DNA of 45,564 nt from Lujinxingia vulgaris. Its GTDB lineage: Bacteria; Myxococcota_A; Bradymonadia; Bradymonadales; Bradymonadaceae. The notes under the pieces were generated by a model, which was not told the DNA's origin, ran no database searches, and worked only from the letters and a program-made list of their open reading frames with translations. Below are positions 28,027 through 36,364 of the stretch, piece by piece; positions within the stretch are counted from its first letter, which is position 1; the number at the start of each line of letters is the position of its first letter. A program made the position numbers and the translations under genes. Location of the stretch: positions 1-45,564 of the forward strand of contig NZ_VOSL01000005.1 in assembly GCF_007997005.1 (NCBI RefSeq). Reading direction: 5' to 3'.

Positions 28027-29085
28027 TCAGGGGAGGTTGGAGCCCGGCGTCTCCGGCGCCTCGGTTTCCGACTCAGGCGCTACCGGTTCCGGTGCCTGGC
28101 GAGGCTCGGGGAGAGGCTCGACGACCTCCACAGGAAGCCCCAGCTCCTGGCGTACACGCTCGTCGCCGCTGCCATTGAGCTGCCAGTAGGGGAGCCGCCG
28201 GTGACTTACGCGCTCAAAGGTACTGCCGTCGCCGGCGCCAAAGCGCACGATGCCTCGCGGTGCCTCGCGCTCCACTTCAAAAAAACGGGCGCCACCGGGC
28301 CAGGTCACATCAAAACGCGTCAACGCCTGCCCGTCCCGCTCCACCGTAGAGCGGGTGATGGTGGCCAGCACCACGCTCAGCGGCTGATGCTCGACGCGAG
28401 CCTGCCACAGCGGCACCACCATGGGGCCGGTCCAGGTGGTAGCCCCCTCCAGAAAAGGACCGTCGAGCTCGCGCACGTGCAGGGGGAGCGCGTCGGCGTA
28501 GAGCGCGCCCATCTCAATCTCCACGAGCTCTTCCTGATCGCCTTCGGAGTTAAAATAGGACGAGAGCCGGCTTAAATACAGCGAGCGCCCGGGCCACAGC
28601 GCGTGAAAGACCTGCCCGCACCACTCCTGAACGCCCATCGTGATCTTGACCGGGGCGTGTCGCTCGCGTTCGGCGTCCCAATGATCGACGGGGGCAAAGA
28701 CGCTGCTCATGACGCGGTAGGGATACACGCCGGTCTGAAAATCGAGCAGGTGGTTGAGCTTAAGCACCTCAACGCGATGCTCGTCTTCCACCGCGTCATC
28801 TTTAATCCAGGTGCGGCGGTCATGCGGCTCGGTCACAAAAATGAGCGTCGCCTGTGCCTCTCGCAGCTCGCCATAACGCGCGATCTGGCCGCGGTACACG
28901 CTGACCTCACCGCGCCCATCTCCCCACTGCTCCCAGAACTCGGGCGAGGCGCGCTGATGCACCTCATCGGGAAGTTCGGCGATGCTGCCCACCTCGTCGG
29001 GAAGAGGAGGATCAGGGGTGGTGCAGGCCGTCAGAGCCGCACCCATCAGCCCCACCACAGCAAGGAAGACGGCCACACGTCTCAT
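28027..29085 (-). CDS. Lipoprotein, septum formation inhibitor Maf-like annotation family
   Basis: 352 residues, lipobox LTAC (Cys21). The sequence EVSVYRGQIARYGELREAQATLIFVTEPHDRRTWIKDD matches a family often labelled 'septum formation inhibitor Maf' in databases although it has nothing to do with the Maf nucleotide pyrophosphatase. The central part is beta-rich with VLKLNHLLDFQTGVYPYRVMSSVF and GVQEWCGQVFHAL. The C-terminus is a Pro/Glu-rich tail (EPLPEPRQAPEPVAPESETEAPETP). Envelope-located, function unknown. Its ATG overlaps the stop of the upstream gene (ATGA), so translation is coupled. Confidence 0.85.
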   Translation of the reverse strand: MRRVAVFLAVVGLMGAALTACTTPDPPLPDEVGSIAELPDEVHQRASPEFWEQWGDGRGEVSVYRGQIARYGELREAQATLIFVTEPHDRRTWIKDDAVEDEHRVEVLKLNHLLDFQTGVYPYRVMSSVFAPVDHWDAERERHAPVKITMGVQEWCGQVFHALWPGRSLYLSRLSSYFNSEGDQEELVEIEMGALYADALPLHVRELDGPFLEGATTWTGPMVVPLWQARVEHQPLSVVLATITRSTVERDGQALTRFDVTWPGGARFFEVEREAPRGIVRFGAGDGSTFERVSHRRLPYWQLNGSGDERVRQELGLPVEVVEPLPEPRQAPEPVAPESETEAPETPGSNLP

Positions 29086-29510
29086 CGTTTGCTCTGCGCG
29101 CGCTCGGCCAGCCAGCCGAGCTCCTCGATGAGCTCATCGACCGAGGCGTAGCTGCGCGTCATCATTTGCACGTAGACCGGCGTCTCCTCGGACTCGGGCT
29201 CGGTGGAGGCGGCGGGTTTCTGCTCGGCCTCATCGACGCGGTAGCCGCGCTCCCGAAACGCCGCGATCTCCTCGTCCAGCTCCTCCTTGCCGGCGGCTTT
29301 CAACGCCTCGCCATCAAGCTCGGGGCGATCGGCGAACTCCGCGCCGAGCGCCACCCGCAACGCCGACGACTCGGGACGAACTTCGGCCAGCCGACGCCGC
29401 GCCTGCACGTAGTCGACACTCACAGCCCCATCGACCACCGAGACGTCAAAGGTGGTGTCGAGGGCCTTCTCCAATGCTTCTGCCAGTTGTTCTGCCGAGC
29501 GGGTCATCAT
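29082..29510 (-). CDS. Small acidic cytoplasmic protein, unknown
   Basis: 142 residues from ATG 29510; a second ATG at 29507 has better spacing from GGAG. No signal peptide. Helical segments SAEQLAEALEKAL and VDELIEELGWLAERAQ flank a middle with DYVQARRRLAEVRPESSALRVALG and an acidic Glu-rich linker (SEETPVYVQ). I do not recognise a family. It overlaps the following lipoprotein by ATGA, suggesting the two act together or need fixed stoichiometry. Confidence 0.7.
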   Translation of the reverse strand: MMTRSAEQLAEALEKALDTTFDVSVVDGAVSVDYVQARRRLAEVRPESSALRVALGAEFADRPELDGEALKAAGKEELDEEIAAFRERGYRVDEAEQKPAASTEPESEETPVYVQMMTRSYASVDELIEELGWLAERAQSKR

Positions 29511-29593
29511 GTAGCTCCATCATCATTTACACAGTGAACGGGAGGGCAAACCTGCGCACCGACCGACGTCTTTCCAGCCCTCTTAAGGCAGCC

Positions 29594-30475
29594 TTACAAG
29601 AAGTTGCGCTGCAGGCTCACGCCCAGCCGCGGCCCCACCCTCCCGACGCGATAGGCGCCCACAGGCCCCACCCAGTCGGAGCGCAGGTGCGCGCTGAGCG
29701 CCCAATGCGGCGAGCCCAGCGTCCATGTGGAGAAGATCCCGACGTTGGCGCGAAGTTGGGGGCCCCGGCTGCGAAGGCGCACACCGGCCTCAAGCCCGGC
29801 CGCCCACCGCATCGCCTCCACCCGCGTCCAGCTGACCCCGAGGCTCGCCTCGGGGCCGACGCTCCCGTAGCCCCCTTCCAGCCGCAGACTCACCACGTCG
29901 CGGTAGGTCATGTATTTGAGCGCGTGCACCCCGGCGCTCGCCAGCAACATCGCCACCGGCGAAGGCTCCAACGTTTGCGACGCTTCGGGCGATGCGTGGC
30001 GAAGATGCGCGACGACCTCCAGATAAGGACGGCGGCTGGCGCGAAGGCTGCGATCAAAGCCCAGCTTCAGATCTTCGAGCACCATCCAACGCACGCCGGC
30101 GCGTCCCTTCAAACCGAGGGCTCCGAGGGGCACGCGGCTCGAGGTGTCCCCGCCCAGGAGCAGCCCGCCGTCGGCGTGAAGTTGCAGCCGGTGCAGCCGC
30201 TCGCCAGCAAGGCGCAGCCCACCGCCCACGCGCAGGGTGCTCAGGCCCGGCCGTAGCCCCTCGGCCTCAAAGCGCCCCGCCCCGTTGTAGCTCCCCATAC
30301 TCAGGCCGCTCTCAAGCGCGCTCATCAACACGGCGCGCTGGCAAAAGCCCGCCACCCCGAAGTCGATGGCAGCGTTGGCGCCGCAGCCCCCGCGGGCCTG
30401 CGCCACGCCGGGCGCCCCTCCCCCGATCAGCATCACCACCGCCATCGCGATGACCGCTCGCCAGGCTGCCCTCAT
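29594..30475 (-). CDS. Secreted beta-barrel-like outer membrane protein
   Basis: 293 residues. A signal peptide (~1-27, ending AQA) is followed by GGCGANAAIDFGVAGFCQ with two Cys. The remainder shows alternating hydrophobic strands rich in Gly, Arg and Leu with aromatic ends, such as STLRVGGGLRLAGERLHRLQLHADGG, VVSLRLEGGYGSVGPEASLGVSW and LRANVGIFSTWTLGSPHWALSAHLRSDW. It ends in LGVSLQRNFL, with Phe next to the last position, compatible with an outer membrane insertion signal. Predicted barrel, not matched to a named porin. Confidence 0.65.
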   Translation of the reverse strand: MRAAWRAVIAMAVVMLIGGGAPGVAQARGGCGANAAIDFGVAGFCQRAVLMSALESGLSMGSYNGAGRFEAEGLRPGLSTLRVGGGLRLAGERLHRLQLHADGGLLLGGDTSSRVPLGALGLKGRAGVRWMVLEDLKLGFDRSLRASRRPYLEVVAHLRHASPEASQTLEPSPVAMLLASAGVHALKYMTYRDVVSLRLEGGYGSVGPEASLGVSWTRVEAMRWAAGLEAGVRLRSRGPQLRANVGIFSTWTLGSPHWALSAHLRSDWVGPVGAYRVGRVGPRLGVSLQRNFL

Positions 30476-30540
30476 CCCTTCTCACCTTCCCATCACCAGG
30501 TTGCCCCGGAGCTCGCCAACCCTCGGAGCAACCCGCCAGA

Positions 30541-30578
30541 CGACAAAAGGCCGACACTCTCGCGCCGGCCCTTTTGTC
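30541..30578. terminator. Terminator-like hairpin after rhodanese gene
   Basis: GACAAAAGG-CCG (30542-30553) pairs with CGG-CCCTTTTGTC (30566-30578), leaving one bulged C. It lies 26 bp beyond the rhodanese stop on the minus strand, and a recurring TTCAAyCA motif adjoins it. Confidence 0.75.
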
Positions 30579-30583
30579 TTCAT

Positions 30584-30599
30584 GTTCAATCACTTACAC
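30584..30599 (-). repeat. Terminator-associated motif, copy 3
   Basis: GTTCAATCACTTACAC lies between the rhodanese stop and its hairpin terminator. Confidence 0.5.
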
Positions 30600-30603
30600 G
30601 GCG

Positions 30604-30918
30604 TCAGCGGCGTTCAACGTGATCTTCACCAGCCTCAATCGCCGCCAGAGTGCCGCCGGCCACGTTGATGCACTCTTTGAAACCGGCCGACTCAAACACC
30701 TGAGCGGCCGCCGCGCTGCGCGCGCCGGAGCGGCAGATCACCGCGATCTCCCGATCGTCTTCCTTCGGAAGCTCACCGGCGCGAATCTCGGAGAGGGGAA
30801 AGAGCTCGGCGCCCTTGACGTGAACCTCGGCAAACTCATCTTTCTCGCGCACATCGATCAGTCGCAGGTTCTCAGCCTCGCGACGCGCGGCGAACTCTTT
30901 ATAGCTCAGCTCTTTCAT
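30604..30918 (-). CDS. Single-domain rhodanese
   Basis: 104 residues from ATG 30918 (a second ATG at 30921 is too near the GGAGG). One rhodanese domain: LRLIDVREKDEFAEVHVKGAELFPLSEI and the active loop CRSGARS with catalytic Cys62. Such GlpE/PspE-like proteins carry persulfide sulfur from thiosulfate or protein donors to acceptors. It is cytoplasmic, with no signal peptide. It follows rimO on the same strand with a 45-bp gap, so cotranscription with this sulfur-inserting enzyme is plausible, though a functional link is only inference. Confidence 0.95.
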   Translation of the reverse strand: MKELSYKEFAARREAENLRLIDVREKDEFAEVHVKGAELFPLSEIRAGELPKEDDREIAVICRSGARSAAAAQVFESAGFKECINVAGGTLAAIEAGEDHVERR

Positions 30919-30963
30919 CATCTCCTCCGTCGTCGTATCGAAGTCAAAGCGTTCGGTCGGGCT

Positions 30964-32358
30964 TTAGCTGCGCAGATTCAGCTCGCCATCACCCAGCCCC
31001 AGCGGATCTCTGGGGATCACCACACCGGTCAGATCATACGCGCCGGCCTGCTGAATCTCCACCTCCACAAACTCGCCAGGCACCGGCACGTCGCCGCCGT
31101 AATCAAAGGAGAGGTAGACCACCCCGTCAATGTCGGGGGCCTGGCCGTAGTGGCGGCCTTCGAGCACGAGCTCATGCTCTTCGCTGACGCCATCGACGAT
31201 CACCTCGGTGGTCTGGCCGACCCACTCGGCGTTTTTGCGCTCGCTGATGCCCTGCTGAAGCTCCATCAGCGCGTCACGACGCTCGATCTTGACGTGCTCC
31301 TCGACCTGGTCGTCCATCGCGCCGGCCACGGTGCCTTCTTCGGGGCTGTAGACAAAGACGCCCACCCGGTCGAACTCCACCTCTTTGACCCAGTCGTAGA
31401 GCTCGCGGAACTCCGCGTCGGTCTCACCGGGGTAGCCGGCGATCAGGCTGGTGCGCAGGACCAGATCGTCGATGCCCCGCAGCTTATCGATGAGCCGCGC
31501 CTGGGCGTCGCGCTGGATGTTGCGCTTCATCGACTTGAGGATGCGCCGGTTGATGTGCTGCAGCGGCATATCCACATAAGGCACGAGTTTGTCGGAGGTC
31601 TGGAAAAACTCCACCAGGTCGTCGGTGAAGTTCCAGGGGTACATATAAAGCAGGCGCACCCAGCTGATCTCGTCGGCCTCTTCGTCGAGGCGGCGAAGCA
31701 GGCGCAGCAGGTAGTCGCGGTTATGTCTGGGGTCGAGGTCGATGCCGTAGCTCGTCATATCCTGAGCGACCAGGATGACCTCGTTGACGCCGGCGCGCCC
31801 CAGCTTGCGGGCCTCGGCGACCACGTCGTCGATCGAGCGGCTCTTCTGGGTGCCGCGGATCGTGGGGATGATGCAGAAGCTGCACGAGCGCGAACACCCC
31901 TCGGCGATCTTCAGGTAGGCCGTGCCCCCGCGCACCGTGTTGGTGCGGGCGACCTCGTGATCCATGATGAAGCTGCCGGGCTGGATGTAGGTCTTCTGCG
32001 AGAGCCGGCCGTGAAGCGCCTCATTGATGGAGGTGAACGTCTGAGTGCCCAGGATCGCGTCGACCTCCGGGATCTCCGTCTCCAGCTCGCCGGAGTAGCG
32101 CTGCGAGAGGCACCCGGTGACCACGACCTTGCCCAGGCGGCCGCGTTTTTTCAGGTCGACCATCTCCATGATCGTGTCGACCGACTCTTCTTTGGCCGCG
32201 TCGATGAACCCGCAGGTGTTGACGACCACGATCTCGGCGTCTTCGACATCGGCGACCATCTCAAAGGCGCCGTCGCCCTGGATCATGCCGACCATCACCT
32301 CGGAGTCGACCCGGTTCTTGGGGCAACCCAGCGAGATCATATGAACTTTTTTAACCAT
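30964..32358 (-). CDS. rimO: Ribosomal protein uS12 methylthiotransferase RimO
   Basis: 464 residues. The N-terminal UPF0004 domain carries auxiliary-cluster Cys residues in SLGCPKN (12), NTCGF (49) and TGCLSQRY (83). The radical SAM motif is CSRSCSFC (155, 159, 162). A TRAM domain ends the protein. TGCLSQRY together with PTIRGTQKSRSIDDVV separates RimO from MiaB. RimO adds a methylthio group to the conserved Asp of ribosomal protein S12 using S-adenosylmethionine and a sacrificial sulfur source. Two 4Fe-4S clusters are expected. Length is normal for the family. Confidence 0.97.
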   Translation of the reverse strand: MVKKVHMISLGCPKNRVDSEVMVGMIQGDGAFEMVADVEDAEIVVVNTCGFIDAAKEESVDTIMEMVDLKKRGRLGKVVVTGCLSQRYSGELETEIPEVDAILGTQTFTSINEALHGRLSQKTYIQPGSFIMDHEVARTNTVRGGTAYLKIAEGCSRSCSFCIIPTIRGTQKSRSIDDVVAEARKLGRAGVNEVILVAQDMTSYGIDLDPRHNRDYLLRLLRRLDEEADEISWVRLLYMYPWNFTDDLVEFFQTSDKLVPYVDMPLQHINRRILKSMKRNIQRDAQARLIDKLRGIDDLVLRTSLIAGYPGETDAEFRELYDWVKEVEFDRVGVFVYSPEEGTVAGAMDDQVEEHVKIERRDALMELQQGISERKNAEWVGQTTEVIVDGVSEEHELVLEGRHYGQAPDIDGVVYLSFDYGGDVPVPGEFVEVEIQQAGAYDLTGVVIPRDPLGLGDGELNLRS

Positions 32359-32475
32359 GTCCGGCTCTTCTTAAAGGTGGTGCGCTCGACGCGGCGAGGT
32401 GGCCTTAGAAGCCTGGGATCGCTGGCGAGTCGAGCGGGAATTCCGCAGGCCTCATAGGCCAATCAACCCGATAAA

Positions 32476-32991
32476 TCAACGCGCGCCCCAGATCGACTCG
32501 CCCATCCGCTCCAGAAAGCCGCTCTGAACGAGCACCTGACCGAACTCCGCGCACACCCGGGCGCTGCCTTCGGCAGCTGCCCTCCACGTCTGCCTCGCCA
32601 CGGCCCCCGGAAAACGGGTGGCTTCGACGATACGCCGGCAATCCTCCCGCGCGTTTCCGGGCGTATACCAGCGCTCCACCTGCGCCAGAAACGCCCCGCG
32701 CGCCGCCTCATCGGAGAGCGCCTCGGTCTGGCCAAGCGTGGCCAGAAAGACGTCCTCCTCGCTGCAGAACGCGATCTCTTTGAGCACCGTGGCGCATTGC
32801 GCCTCGCTGCGCGCCAGATACCCACCCGGCAAAAAGCGCTCCCAGCCCTCCACCCCGGGCGCCTCCGGCGCCGGTTCGGTCTGAGCGACCACCGGATAGG
32901 TCTCCAGCGTCTGCGCCTCGGGCTGCCACTCCGACTGGCAGCCGGCGGCCAGCACCACCAGCGCCGCGACCATGCTCCACCTCAAGCGCAT
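32476..32991 (-). CDS. Lipoprotein at end of kinase/regulator operon
   Basis: 171 residues, lipobox LAAGC (Cys18). The mature part has four Cys (EAQCATV, IAFCSEE, REDCRRI, RVCAEF) that could form two disulfides, in an otherwise helical fold (FLATLGQTEALSDEAARGAFLAQVERWY). No family recognised. Its ATG overlaps the stop of the NtrC-type regulator by one base (TGATG), so it belongs to the same transcript and might serve as periplasmic or outer-membrane input or output of that system (inference). Confidence 0.8.
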   Translation of the reverse strand: MRLRWSMVAALVVLAAGCQSEWQPEAQTLETYPVVAQTEPAPEAPGVEGWERFLPGGYLARSEAQCATVLKEIAFCSEEDVFLATLGQTEALSDEAARGAFLAQVERWYTPGNAREDCRRIVEATRFPGAVARQTWRAAAEGSARVCAEFGQVLVQSGFLERMGESIWGAR

Positions 32992-34406
32992 CAGCTCTCC
33001 CCGGCGTCTTCGGGCGCGATCTCATGGCGCTCGATCTTGCGGTAGAGCGTGGTGCGGTCCATCCCTAAGATCTCGGCCGCCCGCGACTTGTTGCCGCCGG
33101 TGCGTCCGAGCACATAGCCGACGTAGCGGATCTCCAGCTCTTCGAGCGTGGGCAGCCCGTCGAGCCCCAGGATCGACTGCCAGGTGAGCATGTCCAGATA
33201 CGGCACGTCGCGACCGTCGCCGCCGGCGCCGCGCACCCGGGGGGGAAGATCTTCTGGCGAGATCTCCTCCTGCAGCGCCAATACCACCGCGCGCTCAATG
33301 TAGTTGCGAAGTTCGCGCACGTTGCCCGGCCAGTGGTACTGCATCAGCGCGCGTCCGGCCTCCGCCGACAGCCCGCGGATGGCCTTGTCGGAGCGCTCGG
33401 CAAAGCGCTCGATGAAATGCTGAGCCAGGAGCAGCACATCTTTGCCCCGCTCGCGCAAAGGCGGCAGGCTGAGCTCAATGACGTTGAAGCGAAAATACAG
33501 ATCTTCGCGAAACTCCCCCTCTTTCACCTGGGCCTCCAGGTTGCGGTGAGTCGCGGCCACCAGGCGCACATCGACCTCCACCTCCTGGCTTCCTCCCACC
33601 GGGCGCACGCGCCGCTCCTCCAGTACCCGCAATAACTTCGGCTGCAAGGAGAGCGGAAGATCGCCGACCTCATCGAGAAAGAGCGTGCCGCCGTGGGCGC
33701 GCACAAAGAGCCCCTCTTTATCTTCGCGCGCGTCGGTAAAGGCCCCTTTCACATGCCCGAAGAGCTCGCTCTCCAGCAGACTCCCGGGGAGCGCGGCGCA
33801 GTTCACGGCCACAAAGGGCTTCTCACCGCGGTCGCTGCGCTTATGCAGCGCGCCGGCCACAAGCTCTTTGCCCGTGCCGCTTTCGCCGGTGATCAGCACC
33901 GAGGCCGGCGAGCGCGCCACGCGATCGATCATGCCAAAGAGCTCGCGCATCGGGGCGCTCTCGCCAATCATCGCCGCGCCGCCGCCGGCGCCCTCCGAGT
34001 CGACCTGCTCGCGCAGGCGTTTGACCTCCTCGCGCAGCTCCCGGTGCTCCAGGGCCCGGTCCAGAGCAATAGTCAGCGCCTCAATATCCACCGGCTTGGT
34101 CAAAAAGTCGTAGGCGCCGGCGCGGATCGCCGCCACCGCCGTCTCCAGGGTGCCAAAGGCCGTGATCACGATCACCGGTAGGTTGGGCCGATGGTCGACC
34201 AGCCGCCGGCAAAACTCGATGCCGTTAACTCCGGGCATGTTCAAGTCGGTGATGACCACCCCGGCATCCTGCGCCTCCAGCCCGGCAAAGGCCTCCTCGG
34301 CGCTGGTGTAAAAGCGCGCGTTGTACCCGCGCTTGTTCAGCCGCTCCCCGAGCACCTCGGCCATGCTCGCGTCATCATCGACGATCACCACATCGTACTT
34401 GCTCAT
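32991..34406 (-). CDS. NtrC-family sigma-54-dependent response regulator
   Basis: 471 residues. A receiver domain (1-~120) has acidic pocket DDD (10-12), phospho-acceptor Asp54 in VVITDLNMPG and Lys104 in TKP. The AAA+ domain has Walker A GESGTGKE (174-181), the sigma-54 loop GAFTDA (221-226, where GAFTGA is canonical), Walker B TLFLDEV (241-247) and HWPGNVRELRN. A Fis-type helix-turn-helix ends it (NKSRAAEILGMDRTTLYRKI, ~439-458). Its start overlaps the sensor kinase stop (ATGA). A near-consensus sigma-54 promoter lies about 250 bp upstream of the operon, divergent, and is the natural target. Confidence 0.96.
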   Translation of the reverse strand: MSKYDVVIVDDDASMAEVLGERLNKRGYNARFYTSAEEAFAGLEAQDAGVVITDLNMPGVNGIEFCRRLVDHRPNLPVIVITAFGTLETAVAAIRAGAYDFLTKPVDIEALTIALDRALEHRELREEVKRLREQVDSEGAGGGAAMIGESAPMRELFGMIDRVARSPASVLITGESGTGKELVAGALHKRSDRGEKPFVAVNCAALPGSLLESELFGHVKGAFTDAREDKEGLFVRAHGGTLFLDEVGDLPLSLQPKLLRVLEERRVRPVGGSQEVEVDVRLVAATHRNLEAQVKEGEFREDLYFRFNVIELSLPPLRERGKDVLLLAQHFIERFAERSDKAIRGLSAEAGRALMQYHWPGNVRELRNYIERAVVLALQEEISPEDLPPRVRGAGGDGRDVPYLDMLTWQSILGLDGLPTLEELEIRYVGYVLGRTGGNKSRAAEILGMDRTTLYRKIERHEIAPEDAGES

Positions 34407-35872
34407 TCACGCTCCTCAATCGGCAGGTACACCCCGAAGGTGCTTCCCTGACCTTCTTCACTCGTCACGTCGATCCAGCCGCCGTGTTCGCGCACGATCC
34501 CGTACGAAACCGAGAGCCCAAGCCCGCTGCCCTCACCGACGGCCTTGGTGGTGAAGAAGGGCTCAAAGATCTGCTCCAGCGCCTCCTCACTCATGCCCAC
34601 GCCATCATCCTTCACCTCCACCAGCACAAAGTCGCGCTCGCAGCCCTCATCATCTTCAGGGTGCGGCCGGCGCACCGCGCGCAGCGCAACCTCCACCCGG
34701 CCGCCCTCCTGCTGACAGGCGTGCATCGCGTTGACCAACAGGTTTGTGAGCACCTGGGTGATCTGGTCGGCGTCCACGTCGCTGGCAAACGCCTGCGGCT
34801 CGGCGCTCAATTCCATCGTGACCTGACGTTTCTCCGCGATCGGGCGAATCAGCTCGATGGCCTGCTCGACCACCGGGCCGACCTCCATGCGCGTTTTGCT
34901 CAGGTGTCGCACCCGGGCAAAGTCCATCAGCTGACGGATGATTTTGGTGATGCGCGAGGTTTGCTCGCCAATGATGCGCGCGTTGCGCTCCACCTCGTCG
35001 CCCTCAACTTCTTTGTCTTCGATCATCGCCGCGCGCATCGAGATGACGTTGAGCGGCGTGCCCAGCTCATGGGCCAGACCCGCAGCTAGCGTGCCCACCG
35101 TCTTAAGGCGGTCGGCGTGACGAAGTTGTTGAAGCGCCTGAATACGAGCCGCCGTCTCTTCCTCCAACTTTTCGCTGGCGCCGGCGAGCTGGTCGCTCAT
35201 CAGGTTCATCTCCATGGCGAGCACGCTGAGCTCGCCGTGCCCCTCCAGCTTCAGCGGGGTTTTCAAGTCGCCTTTACCGATCGAGCGCGCGCGCGCCACA
35301 AGCGCGTCGACAGGGCGAGCGATAAAGAGCAGCCCGGTGACCATGGCCAGGCCGCTGGCCATCACCAGCATCAAGAGCGTCGTCCAGACGATGCGCCATT
35401 TTGAGGCGCGCACATACGCCTGCTCGCGCGCGAAGGACTCCGAGAGTTCCACGGCGCCCACCCGCCCCTCTTCGACCACCACGGGCACATAGGTGTAGAG
35501 GCGGCCGGCCTCGATCTGGTCGCGGTCGATCCAGCTGACGGCTCGGCCCTCCTCCAGCAGCACGTTGAGATCGAGGGGCGCCTCAGGCCGCAGGCGCTCC
35601 AGCGTGCCGGTCTGCGCCCACACCCAGCGCACACGCAACCTCTCACTGGCCTGGTTGGACCGCTCCACCAGCTCCAGCGCAAAATCCTCCCCGAACTCCT
35701 CGCGACCGTAGCGCACCATCACCGCCAGGGGCTGCCCCAGCGCGTAGTGGTCCCTCCGCATCTGGGCCTCAAAGAGCCCCGACTCGCGGTCGATCCGCGA
35801 GTAGCCCTGCCAGGCCATAATCAGGCAGATCCCGCCGATGAAAAAGAGCGTGATCTTAAACGTAAGACGCAT
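34403..35872 (-). CDS. Membrane sensor histidine kinase (partner of NtrC-type regulator)
   Basis: 489 residues. TM1 (~7-23) and TM2 (~162-184) bracket a periplasmic sensor of about 135 residues with no Cys. A HAMP domain (~185-238) with the ARPVDALVARARSIGKGDL pattern and a coiled linker follow. The phosphoacceptor box is AGLAHELGTPLNVI (His268). The HATPase domain has LLVNAMHAC (N), DDGVGM (G1), FFTTK and GSGLGL (G2). AHELGTPLNV is typical of NtrB/ZraS-like kinases that pair with sigma-54 activators. GAGGAG precedes the ATG. Confidence 0.96.
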   Translation of the reverse strand: MRLTFKITLFFIGGICLIMAWQGYSRIDRESGLFEAQMRRDHYALGQPLAVMVRYGREEFGEDFALELVERSNQASERLRVRWVWAQTGTLERLRPEAPLDLNVLLEEGRAVSWIDRDQIEAGRLYTYVPVVVEEGRVGAVELSESFAREQAYVRASKWRIVWTTLLMLVMASGLAMVTGLLFIARPVDALVARARSIGKGDLKTPLKLEGHGELSVLAMEMNLMSDQLAGASEKLEEETAARIQALQQLRHADRLKTVGTLAAGLAHELGTPLNVISMRAAMIEDKEVEGDEVERNARIIGEQTSRITKIIRQLMDFARVRHLSKTRMEVGPVVEQAIELIRPIAEKRQVTMELSAEPQAFASDVDADQITQVLTNLLVNAMHACQQEGGRVEVALRAVRRPHPEDDEGCERDFVLVEVKDDGVGMSEEALEQIFEPFFTTKAVGEGSGLGLSVSYGIVREHGGWIDVTSEEGQGSTFGVYLPIEERE

Positions 35873-36120
35873 GGTCTCCTCGAAAGCGCGCGTCCCGAAC
35901 AGCGCGCATTCTCCCCCAGCCCCCGATCTGGCGCAAACGCCCTCGTGTCACACCACGCCCGAGTGTGGCGTTTTGCAACATGTGGTCGTTTTCGACGATC
36001 CCGAGCCGCGTTCTGTCGCGTGACGCCACGCCGCCCCGCGGCTCAAAAAACCTCAAAAAACAACGAAAAACCAACGTCTTATAAAGACATTTCCGTTAAT
36101 TTTAGAAAAATTTCCACCTC

Positions 36121-36136
36121 TGGCACGTCGTCTGCA
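36121..36136 (+). promoter_or_regulatory. Sigma-54 (-24/-12) promoter
   Basis: TGGCACG-TCGT-CTGCA matches the consensus TGGCACG-N4-TTGCW at every position but one (T to C before TGC), with exact spacing. The predicted start is near 36147. It faces the acidic-repeat gene and lies next to the sigma-54 activator operon. Confidence 0.85.
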
Positions 36137-36241
36137 TTACCGAGGACCGTCAGTCACGAGGTGCCCTCCCGATGGTGGGTTCCCCCGCTGGCAAAACAGG
36201 TAGTGAAAGGTTCTTCCCAGACCCTTTCCGACACCATGCGC

Positions 36242-36337
36242 CGGTGGCGGCGCGCTGAAAATTTCCGATGTGTTCCCGAACGTCCTCGCGCCGCCACCGC
36301 GTCATACTTCCGTGAGGAGCCCGACTGGCGCGGCTCC
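36242..36337 (+). repeat. Two inverted repeats in the 5' leader of the acidic-repeat gene
   Basis: CGGTGGCGGCGCG (36242-36254) pairs perfectly with CGCGCCGCCACCG (36287-36299) across a 32-nt loop. GGAGCC (36317-36322) pairs with GGCTCC (36332-36337) just before the ribosome site. They could stabilise the mRNA or gate translation. Confidence 0.55.
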
Positions 36338-36364
36338 CTTTAGAGAAAAGCAGGAGATTTCAAT

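Larger units (their letters stand above)
35873..36364 (+). promoter_or_regulatory. 492-bp divergent region: enhancer-like repeats, sigma-54 promoter, long leader
   Basis: In order: direct repeats TGTGGCGTTTT (35964) and TGTGGTCGTTTT (35981), a dyad GTCTT-ATA-AAGAC (36076-36088), an AT-rich stretch (36060-36115), the sigma-54 promoter at 36121, then a ~218-nt leader with two hairpins and AGGAG (36352-36356) 8 nt before the ATG. The layout of enhancer, AT-rich bend and -24/-12 element is the classic sigma-54 arrangement. Confidence 0.65.

Noticed and set aside
30574-32457. 627-codon plus-strand frame over rhodanese and rimO
   Set aside because: It mirrors two well-supported genes on the other strand and has no recognisable domain.
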